From Salminus brasiliensis (taxonomy: Eukaryota; Chordata; Actinopteri; Characiformes; Bryconidae): a stretch of DNA of 64,000 bases. How positions within the stretch are numbered: position 1 is the stretch's first letter; the number at the start of each line of letters is the position of its first letter. The DNA lies in assembly GCF_030463535.1 (NCBI RefSeq), contig NC_132893.1:15905771-15969770 (forward strand). Reading direction: 5' to 3'. The notes beneath the pieces were generated by a model. That model had not been told where the DNA came from. It searched no databases and saw nothing but the letters and a program-made list of their open reading frames with translations. Below, in pieces: positions 55,540 through 64,000 of this stretch. The position numbers were made by a program, and so were the translations under genes.

Positions 55540-56665
55540 GCGTAATATTTTAATTTTTCTGGCAGTGCAATCTTGGATACACACTACAGTCACAAGATGA
55601 ATGACAACAATGTCCTTTTCTATATAAAGGTGGAGGCATAAGAAAACATATGGCTATTTTGGTAAAGTGCCATTTAACAACAGTAAGGGATCAATACAAA
55701 ACATTGTTAAATGATTGTTTTGAAGATAATTTCACAAATGATAACAGTACTAAAGCTCACCTCCATTTGCCATTCAAACAAACAAGATGTTTTACAGGAT
55801 TCCAATTTGCTAAAAAATTAGTGCTTCATTAAGTGCCTGATGAGATATTACCTGATATATGAAATAGCATAACATTTAAAGTAAAGAGTCTGTTTTAAAA
55901 ATATAGTGAAAAGTGTAGTGTAAATGTATATATTTTCTTTAGTGAGTAAAAGCAACATAAAAAGATAAATTGTTTACTTAAACACAGTAACAAAGTACAT
56001 TCATATTAGCATAAAGAAACTAGCATAAAGAAAACAAGGCATTTCACAGTAAGAATCAGATCAAGACTTAACTCTCTCAAGGCATAAGAAAATTTGTAAT
56101 TGGGCAGGACCCTTCCCTGTTGTAAACAATGTAATTTCTGAGTGTCCTGTTTCTTTATCTTATTTCTGTCTTTTTGTTTGCATGTATCTACTAGCATAGT
56201 CTCTCAATGTTTCTGTTTGACTTTCTTTTTCTGGTATTTCTGGTATTTTACCACAGTATTAAACTATTGGTTCTCTGGTGCCTGTCATGGATTTTATTTA
56301 GGGAAAATGTAATGTTTGACTCTGGTACCCAGTAGTTGTTTCATGTTTTCAAACATGTTCCTTGCACTGGTGTCCACCCCTGCTATGGATCTGTTATGTG
56401 TACTTGAAGGACAAGAACAACCATGAGTGCTCAGAGCACTGTATTTAGGCTGTGTAAAGACATTTATTTAAAGATTCTTTGGTTGTCTCAGATTTTGTAA
56501 TGTAAGATTTTGATGTAAACTAAAATGATGCTGCACAGAATGCAGTTTAGATGATTTTATTAATAATAATATAACAACAAAGTCTACATAATAAACTGTG
56601 ATTCACTGTGATTTTTACCAGTTTACAAAAAGAAAAACCTTCATCAAACTACAGTTATTACAGAC
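55540..56665. other. Intergenic, nothing recognised
   Basis: AT-rich DNA downstream of OR copy 7. No coding content or repeat tail assigned. Confidence 0.4.
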
Positions 56666-56670
56666 ACATT

Positions 56671-57663
56671 TTAATTCTTCACATTTCTTTTCAAAGACTT
56701 TTCCTTTGCAGAGTTTACCTTGATTCGTTTGTGGAGTACTTTAATAGACTGTAATACCTCCTCTGTTTTCAGAGTATATATGATGGGGTTCAACATGGGC
56801 GGAATAGTTTGTGTTAAGACAGAGTTGATTATTCTAATATTTGGATGTAAGTATGTTGAAAGAGCAACAATATAAATGCTAGTGATTGGTAGATAAAACA
56901 TAGCCACTAATATAAGGTGGGAAGTGCATGTTTTCATTGCTTTGATTCGCTGAACACCATGTGAGATCTTAAACAATGAACAACCAATACAAACATATGA
57001 GAATGCTATTAGTAACAATGGAATGCATAGTACAATGATAATACAAACATTGCCCATTGTGTAATTAGGAGATTTATCATTACAGGCTAGTCTATATACC
57101 GGCCCGTGATCACAGAAATAGCTGTCAACTGTTGTAGAGCCACAAAAAGACAGTCTGGTAATCAGAGCAACAAGAAGAGCAGTAACACACACAGAGAAAA
57201 CCCACATAACCCCAATGATCCTTGCCATTGTAGTTTTGGTGACGATAGCATGATACCGCAGAGGAAAACATATAGCAATTACCCTGTCAAAGGCCAGAAC
57301 TAACAGAGTAAGAGACTGCATGGCCATAAAGAGAAAAACAAAAAACATGCTTGCAAGACAGTCTGCATAAGATATGTACTGCTTCTCAAACAGAAACATA
57401 TCTGCATACCTCGGGATAAGAGCAGAGCTTCCACACAGATCAGACACAGCCAAATTGAAGACAGCTATATACTTTGCTGTGTGGAGAGTACGAGCCAGGT
57501 AAATGGTGCCCATTATAAAAGAATTCCCCAGAACAGTCACAGCATACACAAAGCACATGAATATATAATAATATTTTGCATGTGGCACGTTGTAAAATCC
57601 ATTGATGTAAAATGTGGAGGGGCGAATGAATGTTGCATTGTCATGGGACACAATAGAAGTCAT
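56671..57663 (-). CDS. Olfactory receptor, copy 7
   Basis: 330 residues from the ATG at 57663 (MTSIVSHDN). A longer frame to 57822 is rejected, since it crosses a strong splice acceptor (ATTCTCTCTTACAG, AG at complement of 57691-57692) and the family starts at MTS. Motifs: NAT sequon at residue 9, GN in TM1, DRVIAIC, the Cys pair, KAMKTCTSH, PPMLNPIIY. TM5 (NVCIIIVLCIPLLLIAFSYV) and the loop before it differ clearly from the others. A donor-like CAGAAGGTATTG lies about 40 nt past its TATA box, so the intron would be about 90 nt. Promoter block at 57818-57872. Confidence 0.95.
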   Translation of the reverse strand: MTSIVSHDNATFIRPSTFYINGFYNVPHAKYYYIFMCFVYAVTVLGNSFIMGTIYLARTLHTAKYIAVFNLAVSDLCGSSALIPRYADMFLFEKQYISYADCLASMFFVFLFMAMQSLTLLVLAFDRVIAICFPLRYHAIVTKTTMARIIGVMWVFSVCVTALLVALITRLSFCGSTTVDSYFCDHGPVYRLACNDKSPNYTMGNVCIIIVLCIPLLLIAFSYVCIGCSLFKISHGVQRIKAMKTCTSHLILVAMFYLPITSIYIVALSTYLHPNIRIINSVLTQTIPPMLNPIIYTLKTEEVLQSIKVLHKRIKVNSAKEKSLKRNVKN

Positions 57664-57817
57664 ATTAGTAGGAAATCGGCCCTGTATAAACTGTAAGAGA
57701 GAATCGTAATACGATCTAATAAAACATATGTAACAAGAGAACAAGATGTCAAACAACAACAATGCTTGGGATGCAATACCTTCTGCAACTGTAAATAGAA
57801 TTTTATGGGAGATCAAA

Positions 57818-57872
57818 CACATTTATTACTGACCTATGTTTACGTCACATCATACTTTGAGTGCACACCTCC
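57818..57872 (-). promoter_or_regulatory. OR proximal promoter block, copy 7
   Basis: Gene strand: GGAGGTGTGC, GTGACGTA (complement of 57841-57848), 13 nt, AATAAAT (complement of 57821-57827) in place of TATAAAT. The gap between the GGTGTG box and the CRE-like word is 19 nt, 6 more than in the other genes. Confidence 0.65.
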
Positions 57873-57879
57873 AAAACAT

Positions 57880-60030
57880 AAACCCATAGAGACAAGGTTG
57901 TACATTATTCGACTCTTTTTTTCACAAATAACAAAAAAAAAACAAGTTACATTTAAATGTAAGACAGAACAGTCTATGAAGTTTACATTTTAAATTACAG
58001 CATAACTACTTAATGTATGACCACAATTTTCTGTTCTTAAATGTGCATCTCTATGTGTATGACAGCCATTTTATTCCAGGCATTTCATCAAACAAAGCTG
58101 AGTTACCTGAATTTGCAGACTATGAATGGCAAAAAGTCACCCAACAGCAATGTGAAAGACTAGTGGAGAGCCTGCCAAGACATGAAAGCTGTGATTGGCA
58201 GTCAGTGTTATTTCACCATATTGATTCTTAAATGCTCTTGAAGTTCAAATATTTGTACTGTGTTGTTTAAATTTAAATAATAACTTCTTTGCCTTATAAT
58301 TATTAAAATCATTTCTTTGCATCATTTGAGCAGTTGTGTTTTTCGTTTGTTTTTTTCTGTGCATTTTTTTTGTCTCACTCATACTCTGCCGCTGCTTTCA
58401 CTGGGATCTGCTGTCTTTCTTGAAGGATCAGTATCCAGAAAATTAAAGCATGCCCATTTGAATACAAGTGTGCCCATCTTGAAACATACGCAGACTGATA
58501 ATGATAATAATGTGATAATGATGACTAATGATGTAGACAACTGGGTAACTTAGTTGACAGGAAACATAATTGATAATTTCCCTATTTTGTCCCATAACTT
58601 CAGTAGAAGTTACCTATAACTTATAACAATGTTTGTAATATAGTTAATAGTCAATTCGTATACATGTGACAACATGCTATTATAGTCGAAATATTGAAAA
58701 CAAATAAGAAGACCTTTCCCACAGCGCGTTCAATATGCCCACCACAGAGGAAAATTACATCATGTGATGCTGGTCACATGGTATTGGGATATCATTTTCT
58801 GTTGGTAACATAAATGACAAAACGTGCAGATATGAATAAATGAAGATATTCAAAGAAAAGTATTGTAAAATTATATTTTTCGTCAGAATTTAAAATTTTG
58901 CAATAAAAAAATAGCTGTTGTTGACTAATGTCTTTTTTACATTATGTTATGGCAAGGCTAACACATTAACATTTAAGCTCAGGCTAAGACACTAATAATT
59001 CATTCACGGGTAGGTGTAGGTAACATCTTTCTTTATGTAATTAGTGTCATACTGTACATATTTTAACTGAAATCTGTTTTCTGAATTCTACTGTCCTGCT
59101 GGAATTTTAGCATATTAGCAGCTTCCTGATGCTTATAATACGCGTCAGAACTGCGTGACACTGCATAGGCCAAGTCATATTTGTGTAAAAAAAACAGTAC
59201 TATTACTCAGCTGCGAGAGTACATATGCTTCTGCAGTATATAATTTTAGTAAAATTCCACTTCCTGAGTGTAGTGTGAGTCCAGGAGCAAGAAATACTAG
59301 TTCTCCATAATTCTACTTCAAGGTGGAACGGTTAATATGAAAAAGAAGCCAGCTTCTTCATGCTAACTTACACTCTTGGTGTAGCACTTTGCTACAGTTA
59401 TAATATAAAGAACTGAGTGCTTTATTTGACAGATTTGAAAGATTTCCGTCTTTATTTGACAGATATTTCGCAGTGAATATATACAGACAAGCATTCGAAT
59501 GTGCTGTTATGAACTCATATTATACTATAAGGATTAAGCAGTAACCCTCATGTAAAAACAGGTTCAACTTGTATAGTGCTTGCTAAAAGGCTTTTTGAAG
59601 ACTATGTCCACAGCAATAAACAGACCAGTTCCATTCAGACAGTAATTTTAAAAAGTTGGCATATAAATTACATAAAGCTAGACTTACAAAAATAAACTAC
59701 TTTTTTGCACATGTTGTATTGCGCATAGCTCACAAAAAGTAATCTAATCTATCTTATGTGATTAACAATGCTTACAATAATCAGTCAGTCCACATTACAA
59801 GTACAGGTATAAATAAGAACCATATGTAAAATTATATTGCATGCTTTACATGTAAACGCATTCATGTACAACTAAATTTAGTATGATATAAAAAAGTGGT
59901 AATCTTACATAACCAAAATAATTTGATAAACTAAATGAAAAAACTGTTACGAGCCCTATGGTTTAATTGACTTGAAATGTTGGTTTAGATACATAAAATG
60001 AAACTAATGAGTAAATTGTAAGAATTTCTG
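57880..60030. other. Intergenic, nothing recognised
   Basis: AT-rich DNA between the seven-member subfamily and the divergent OR. Only short unfamiliar open frames and no repeat tails were seen. This is the longest stretch of the window without an identifiable mobile element. Confidence 0.4.
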
Positions 60031-60032
60031 TC

Positions 60033-61028
60033 TTATTTAGACACAGATACAATATTGATTTTATGGCCCCTTCCATTTTTCTGTGTACTAGTGCACCATT
60101 TCAGAAACAGTTTTTGTATTTCTTTGGACCTGAAAAAGTACATGAATGGGTTTACTAATGGTGGGAATAACCAATAAAACAACGTAAATGCAATTCTTTC
60201 ATTGATATCAAATTTCACATTGGGTAGATAAGGCATTGTGAAAACAAAGAAACGAGGTACGTAATGGATGCAGATAATGCATAGCTGTGTGGCACAGGTA
60301 GAGAAGGCTTTCACTCTGCTTTGATTATTTGCTGTTCTAACCACACACACCACAATGTTGATGTAAAAGAAAATGATGACAATGAGAGTTAGGGCAATCA
60401 CACACATAACTAAACAGGTGAAAATATAGCTCTGGAAGCTGACATCAGCGCAAACTAGATTATATAAAGACATTGTTTCACAGTAGCAATGAATAATACG
60501 GTTTGGTCCACAGAATGGCATCTGTGATGTCTGTATTGTAATAATGGCAGGGATAATCATGGAAATTGTCCATGAAAATCCTGTTAATAAGATCATAGTT
60601 CGATTGGTCATTAGCACAGGATATCTGAGGGGGAAGCAGATAGCCAGATATCGATCTAAAGCCATGGTCGTCATAACAAGAAAGTTTACGTTTGTAAAAT
60701 AGTGGATAAGCAGTCTCTGCAGCATGCAAACATGGAAAGAAACTGACCCTTTATTAAACAAGTAACGGACAATTATTTTAGGCAGAACAACAGTGCAAAA
60801 TCCAATATCTGCCAGCGCTAAATTGATCATGATGATATACATGGGCTTTTGCAGGCTTGGTTCAATCACAAACATCAGTACAAACACTGAATTACCCACA
60901 ACCACAGTTACATAGATCCCCAAGAAAACTGCAGCAACCAGGTTGTAGTATTCTGTCCGTAGTCCAAGGAATCCCACAATGAAAAACTCTGTCACAACCG
61001 AAATGGCTGTCTGGTTTTTAGCTAACAT
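60033..61028 (-). CDS. Olfactory receptor of a different subfamily
   Basis: 331 residues from the ATG at 61028 (MLAKNQTAIS). The frame stays open to an ATG 7 codons earlier (61049), but TTCTGTTTTCAG, a splice acceptor, ends one base before the second ATG, so the second is the better start. Visible: an NQT sequon near the N-terminus, VVVGNSVF in TM1, LQKPMY (the LHxPMY motif), MALDRYLAIC (an intact DRY), the loop-2 Cys set (PFCGPNRIIHCYC), KAFSTCATQ, and PPLVNPFMYFFRSKE in TM7. It shares little with the seven neighbours beyond the OR signature, so it is another OR family at the edge of the cluster. The promoter block of the neighbours was not found upstream. Confidence 0.93.
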   Translation of the reverse strand: MLAKNQTAISVVTEFFIVGFLGLRTEYYNLVAAVFLGIYVTVVVGNSVFVLMFVIEPSLQKPMYIIMINLALADIGFCTVVLPKIIVRYLFNKGSVSFHVCMLQRLLIHYFTNVNFLVMTTMALDRYLAICFPLRYPVLMTNRTMILLTGFSWTISMIIPAIITIQTSQMPFCGPNRIIHCYCETMSLYNLVCADVSFQSYIFTCLVMCVIALTLIVIIFFYINIVVCVVRTANNQSRVKAFSTCATQLCIICIHYVPRFFVFTMPYLPNVKFDINERIAFTLFYWLFPPLVNPFMYFFRSKEIQKLFLKWCTSTQKNGRGHKINIVSVSK

Positions 61029-61054
61029 GCTGAAAACAGAAGTAATCATGTCAT

Positions 61055-61790
61055 TTTCTTACACAAAATGCACTGCTTCACCAGAACATATGCATGCACA
61101 TTTGTTATATAGATTTAGTAGATTAAGCTATATTATGTGTTGTCTATTAAGCTATTAAGCTGAGTTGAAATTTAAAACCTATTTAAAAGTGTTAATACAT
61201 ATCGATTTGTGATGTAAAACATTTTCCTGATGATACTGTCACAAAACATAGTGATGACAAAATCATAATAAGGTCAGTGCCAGTAGTCTATTACATTCAA
61301 ACTACATTATATCTATATTAAATGTATTGCATTTTTATTGTTAACACAAACAGAAAAAAATGTTAATTATGTATAAACTGCACAGAAAGAAGATATACCT
61401 CTCCATCCACTTGCTTGACTTTAATCTCTTTTTATGCCCTTGTCTTGGAGAGTCTGTAACAAAAAGTAAATATGTTCTCAAGCAACGGTAGCATAGAAAG
61501 TATGAAATTTTCACAATTATTAATTGTCATGTGTAGAGAGCAACTGAATGATCACCTTATCCTTATCTGTACTCAGAGAAGGATATGGATCTGTACCTAC
61601 CTTCTGTTGCTGCACTTTCATATGTTCTTCCTCTCCAGTCTTATATAGGATGTGAAGACGAACCATATAGCAGTGCATCAGTTGTTTCATCAGGGTCTTT
61701 TCAATTGACCTCCTTTGAGAGTTATGAAAGTTTTTCCTGTTGCCATTTTAAAGAAACAAGGTTTTTATGTGACTGCTAGAATTTATTTGA
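61055..61790. other. Upstream region of the divergent OR
   Basis: On the gene strand a TATA-like GGGCATAAAAAGAG occurs at complement of 61428-61441, about 400 bp before the ATG, and a donor-like GGAGAGGTATAT follows at about 61393-61404. Together with the acceptor at the ATG they could form a short first exon. Nothing else was recognised. Confidence 0.3.
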
Positions 61791-61793
61791 AAG

Positions 61794-62320
61794 TCAAGTC
61801 AAGTCAAGTCAGATTTATTTGTATAGCGCTTTTTACAAATGTTGTCGTCACAAAGCAGCTTTACATAATTAGTACTTAATAAAGGACAGAGACAGAGAAG
61901 AAAGAAGAAATAACATGAAGGATCAAAGACCACCGTGAGCAAGCCAACGGCGACAGTGGCAAGGAAAAACTCCCTCAGAGCTGGAGGAAGAAACCTTGGG
62001 AGGAACCAAGACTCACAAGGGGGACCCATCCTCTTCTGGTCAGAACTATTTAAACATTAATGATAAAAATTACCAAACCAGATACAACAGAAAGTTAATA
62101 GTGGTGATATTAATAGTGGCAGACAGCCACGAGTCCATCTAGGTTTCAACACGGCCAACCAACAGGCAGCAGCGGCAGGCGGGAGAGCCGCCGGTTCGCC
62201 ATGGGTGGTGGCGGGTGGGGCGGCCCGCTGGCCGGACTGGTAGGTGGCAGCTGGTTTGACGCAGGTAGAGGGGACCTCAGCGGGCAATCTTCCAGCAGGT
62301 CGGGCTGGGTGGCCAGACAT
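61794..62320 (-). mobile_element. L2 LINE 3' UTR, minus strand
   Basis: (AGTCA)n start, CAAAGCAGCTTTACATAATT, the L2 3' UTR through GGGGGACCCATCCTCTTCTG, and a GC-rich part (62150-62320) that matches 13.60-13.75 kb and, reversed, 30.59-30.72 kb. Confidence 0.82.
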
Positions 62321-62459
62321 TAAAAATCTATTGGAATCCTGTGAATAACTGCTGGCACAGCATACTCTATTCCCCCACACATTTATGTATGCCTGAGGTA
62401 ATTTTAGAACTGTTATACTACTGTCACACTTTTTGAAATATATTTTTTGACAAGACTAG

Positions 62460-62710
62460 ACAACTATATTCACCATTTGTGATGGAATTTGCTCTCAGCG
62501 TTTAACACAGCCGTGCAGTGAGCACACACATCAGTGATCAAACACACACAGTGACAATAAGCACATGTGCCCGGATCGGTGGGCAGCCATTGCTGCAGCA
62601 CCCAGGGAGCAGAGAGGGTGAAGATGCCAACAGTGGCATCTTGCTGAGCCCCAGTATCAAACCAACAACTCTGGCATCAATAGCCCGGTGCTCTAACCAC
62701 TGCCCCTTAA
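62460..62710 (-). mobile_element. SINE-like repeat, minus strand
   Basis: Same family as 33255-33535 and 8035-8299: plus-strand words GGTGGGCAGCCATTGCTGCA, GGGAGCAGAGAGGGT, AACAGTGGCATCTTGCTGAG, GCCCGGTGCTCTAACCACTG. Confidence 0.7.
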
Positions 62711-62719
62711 AACAGGACA

Positions 62720-63310
62720 TAAGAAAACCTGATTGTCAGAAAAATGTAGAGTATGTTTACACCATGTAATAATATATTTTGGTAAACAAACATCATACTG
62801 AAAAACATGCAATACACATACTGCAAAAAATGAATATTGTTTTGCTCATAATTTGTTTATACTATAAAAAAAGTATGTCCATAATTGGACATTATGGCAA
62901 AGCCATAAGATTTTGAATGCATTTTATCGCAGCTTGTTGTAACCCAGAGTTCTGTTGACTTCTGTTGTTACTTATTTAAGGAAACCTACACCACATAAAG
63001 CCCATGTGAATGAAGTGTCAGCTTGTGAATGGTGGTAATGGTGAATAGTAGTCAAAGGGGTGAAAATAGCCAATAAAGGGGTAAAAAATGAGACAATCAC
63101 TAGAAGCACCTTTTATAACCTTGTGCTGCTTTGTAGAAATCAATCATCTGCATTTTTTCGATCATCATACAGCCGCTTTGAAGAGCACAATGGGTTTGTT
63201 AGTGCAATGTTTCAAGAGTCAAAGAATTTGTTACAGACTAGAATTGCCATCAGTTAACAATTTTTTTAAATTAATCTTTTATTCCTCATTTACTATGGTT
63301 TCCTGGGCTT
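62720..63310. other. Intergenic, nothing recognised
   Basis: AT-rich, no known motif. Confidence 0.4.
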
Positions 63311-63319
63311 ACTATGGTT

Positions 63320-63530
63320 TCCACAATGTGTTTAGCAATAACAGCCCTATATTGAACATACACTTCATGAGCAAGATATTAGAAAAAGTAGTATTCAACC
63401 AGCTTAACAACTTTTAATTAAAACAGAGAGTGCATTAACAAAAGTTAATGGTTTGCTGCTACAAACAGGTTCCAATTATGCTAAATTCTAGTGCAGCCTT
63501 CAGACAGAGTGATAATTTTGACCACTTCTC
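63320..63530 (+). mobile_element. L2 LINE fragment, RT fingers region
   Basis: Plus strand: FMSKILEKVVFNQLNNF, then after a stop KVNGLLLQTGSNY, the part of the reverse transcriptase that precedes the catalytic palm in L2 elements. Dead. Confidence 0.65.
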
Positions 63531-63755
63531 TGTCAGAGTCCACTCCTGAGGACACCCCTCACCACTCCTTACATTGCAGGGACAGTCTAAAGCTTAACTG
63601 AGCACTCTGAGATATTGTGAAAGACCTTAAATGCATAATTTCACATCTGTCACCTTCTTCAATTGACACCAAGAATAAACTAGTAGCTCCCCAGCCTGAT
63701 CGAGGGATGAGCTAGAACGCACAAACCTATGCACACTGTTGATTGCATGTAGCAT

Positions 63756-63870
63756 ATTAGTCAAGTCAAGTCAAGTCAAATCTATTTGTATAGCGCTTTT
63801 TACAACTGTTGTTGTCACAATGCAGCTTTACAAAGTCAGTAATTAGTAAAAGAACAGAAAAAAATGAAGA
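63756..63870 (-). mobile_element. L2 LINE 3' terminal block, minus strand
   Basis: AGTCAAGTCAAGTCAAGTCA, then ATTTGTATAGCGCTTTTTAC and CAATGCAGCTTTACAAAGTC, the L2 end seen in the other copies; about 110 bp. Confidence 0.78.
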
Positions 63871-64000
63871 AATTAGGCCATAAGCATGTAGCTAATTTCC
63901 TTATCTGTAATTTATCTGGTAACCAGTGCAGGGGGCAAGAGAATAGGACAATGTTAGCATTTTTACATTTATTATTTGTAAGGTCCTTGTTTAGTTTAGC
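63871..64000. other. Window end, nothing recognised
   Basis: AT-rich sequence with no feature that can be supported. Confidence 0.3.

Noticed and set aside
57664-57822. N-terminal extension of 53 residues on OR copy 7
   Set aside because: It is the intron and leader read through by chance; a strong acceptor lies between it and the conserved ATG.
1-64000. CRISPR array, bacterial operon or phage content
   Set aside because: Nothing of the kind; gene structure and repeats are vertebrate.

Overview
The window looks like teleost nuclear DNA, probably ostariophysan, although the order cannot be fixed from the sequence alone. It holds uninterrupted single-exon seven-transmembrane olfactory receptor (OR) genes in a tandem cluster, long AT-rich intergenic DNA, and typical fish repeats: L2-clade LINEs ending in a (TTGAC)n tail, tRNA-derived SINEs, Tc1/mariner, Ty3/gypsy, Ngaro-like tyrosine-recombinase retroelements, and MITEs.

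Every host gene recognised is on the minus strand. Seven intact ORs of one close subfamily lie at 172-1161, 4143-5132, 8788-9777, 21426-22415, 42828-43820, 52845-53828 and 56671-57663. One pseudogene of the same subfamily lies at 34583-35429, and one intact OR of a clearly different subfamily at 60033-61028. The first four genes form an upstream block that shares 3' flanks as well as coding sequence, so duplication copied whole gene units. The space between members has been filled by transposons, chiefly at 10.4-20.6 kb, 22.7-34 kb, 36.5-42.8 kb and 45-51.8 kb.

The most interesting regulatory signal is a compact motif block 160-280 bp upstream of each of the seven related ORs. On the gene strand it reads: a CACC-type box (GGTGTG), an ATF/CRE-like TGACGCAA or TGACGTAA, exactly 13 nt, then a TATA box (TATAAAT). 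The 13-nt spacing is the same in all seven genes. The pseudogene keeps the first two elements and has lost the TATA box. Many of the genes also show a splice acceptor just before the ATG, which predicts a non-coding first exon near this block.

The mobile elements record nested insertions. An apparently intact Tc1 element (11266-12871, 340-residue DD34E transposase, about 200-bp inverted repeats, TA target duplication) sits inside an L2-type LINE reading frame. Two Ngaro-like copies lie in opposite orientation (18.0-19.7 kb plus, 45.9-48.3 kb minus), and the second shows the full split-direct-repeat layout. A perfect 51-bp inverted repeat (31830-31947) sits at the end of a decayed Tc1 copy, and a 151-bp solo LTR at 16307-16457 has a 5-bp target duplication.

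The OR genes would act together as one receptor array in the olfactory epithelium. The shared promoter block suggests a shared transcription programme, and the amino-acid differences between paralogs suggest different ligand tuning. All function calls are by motif and family recognition; no database search was run.
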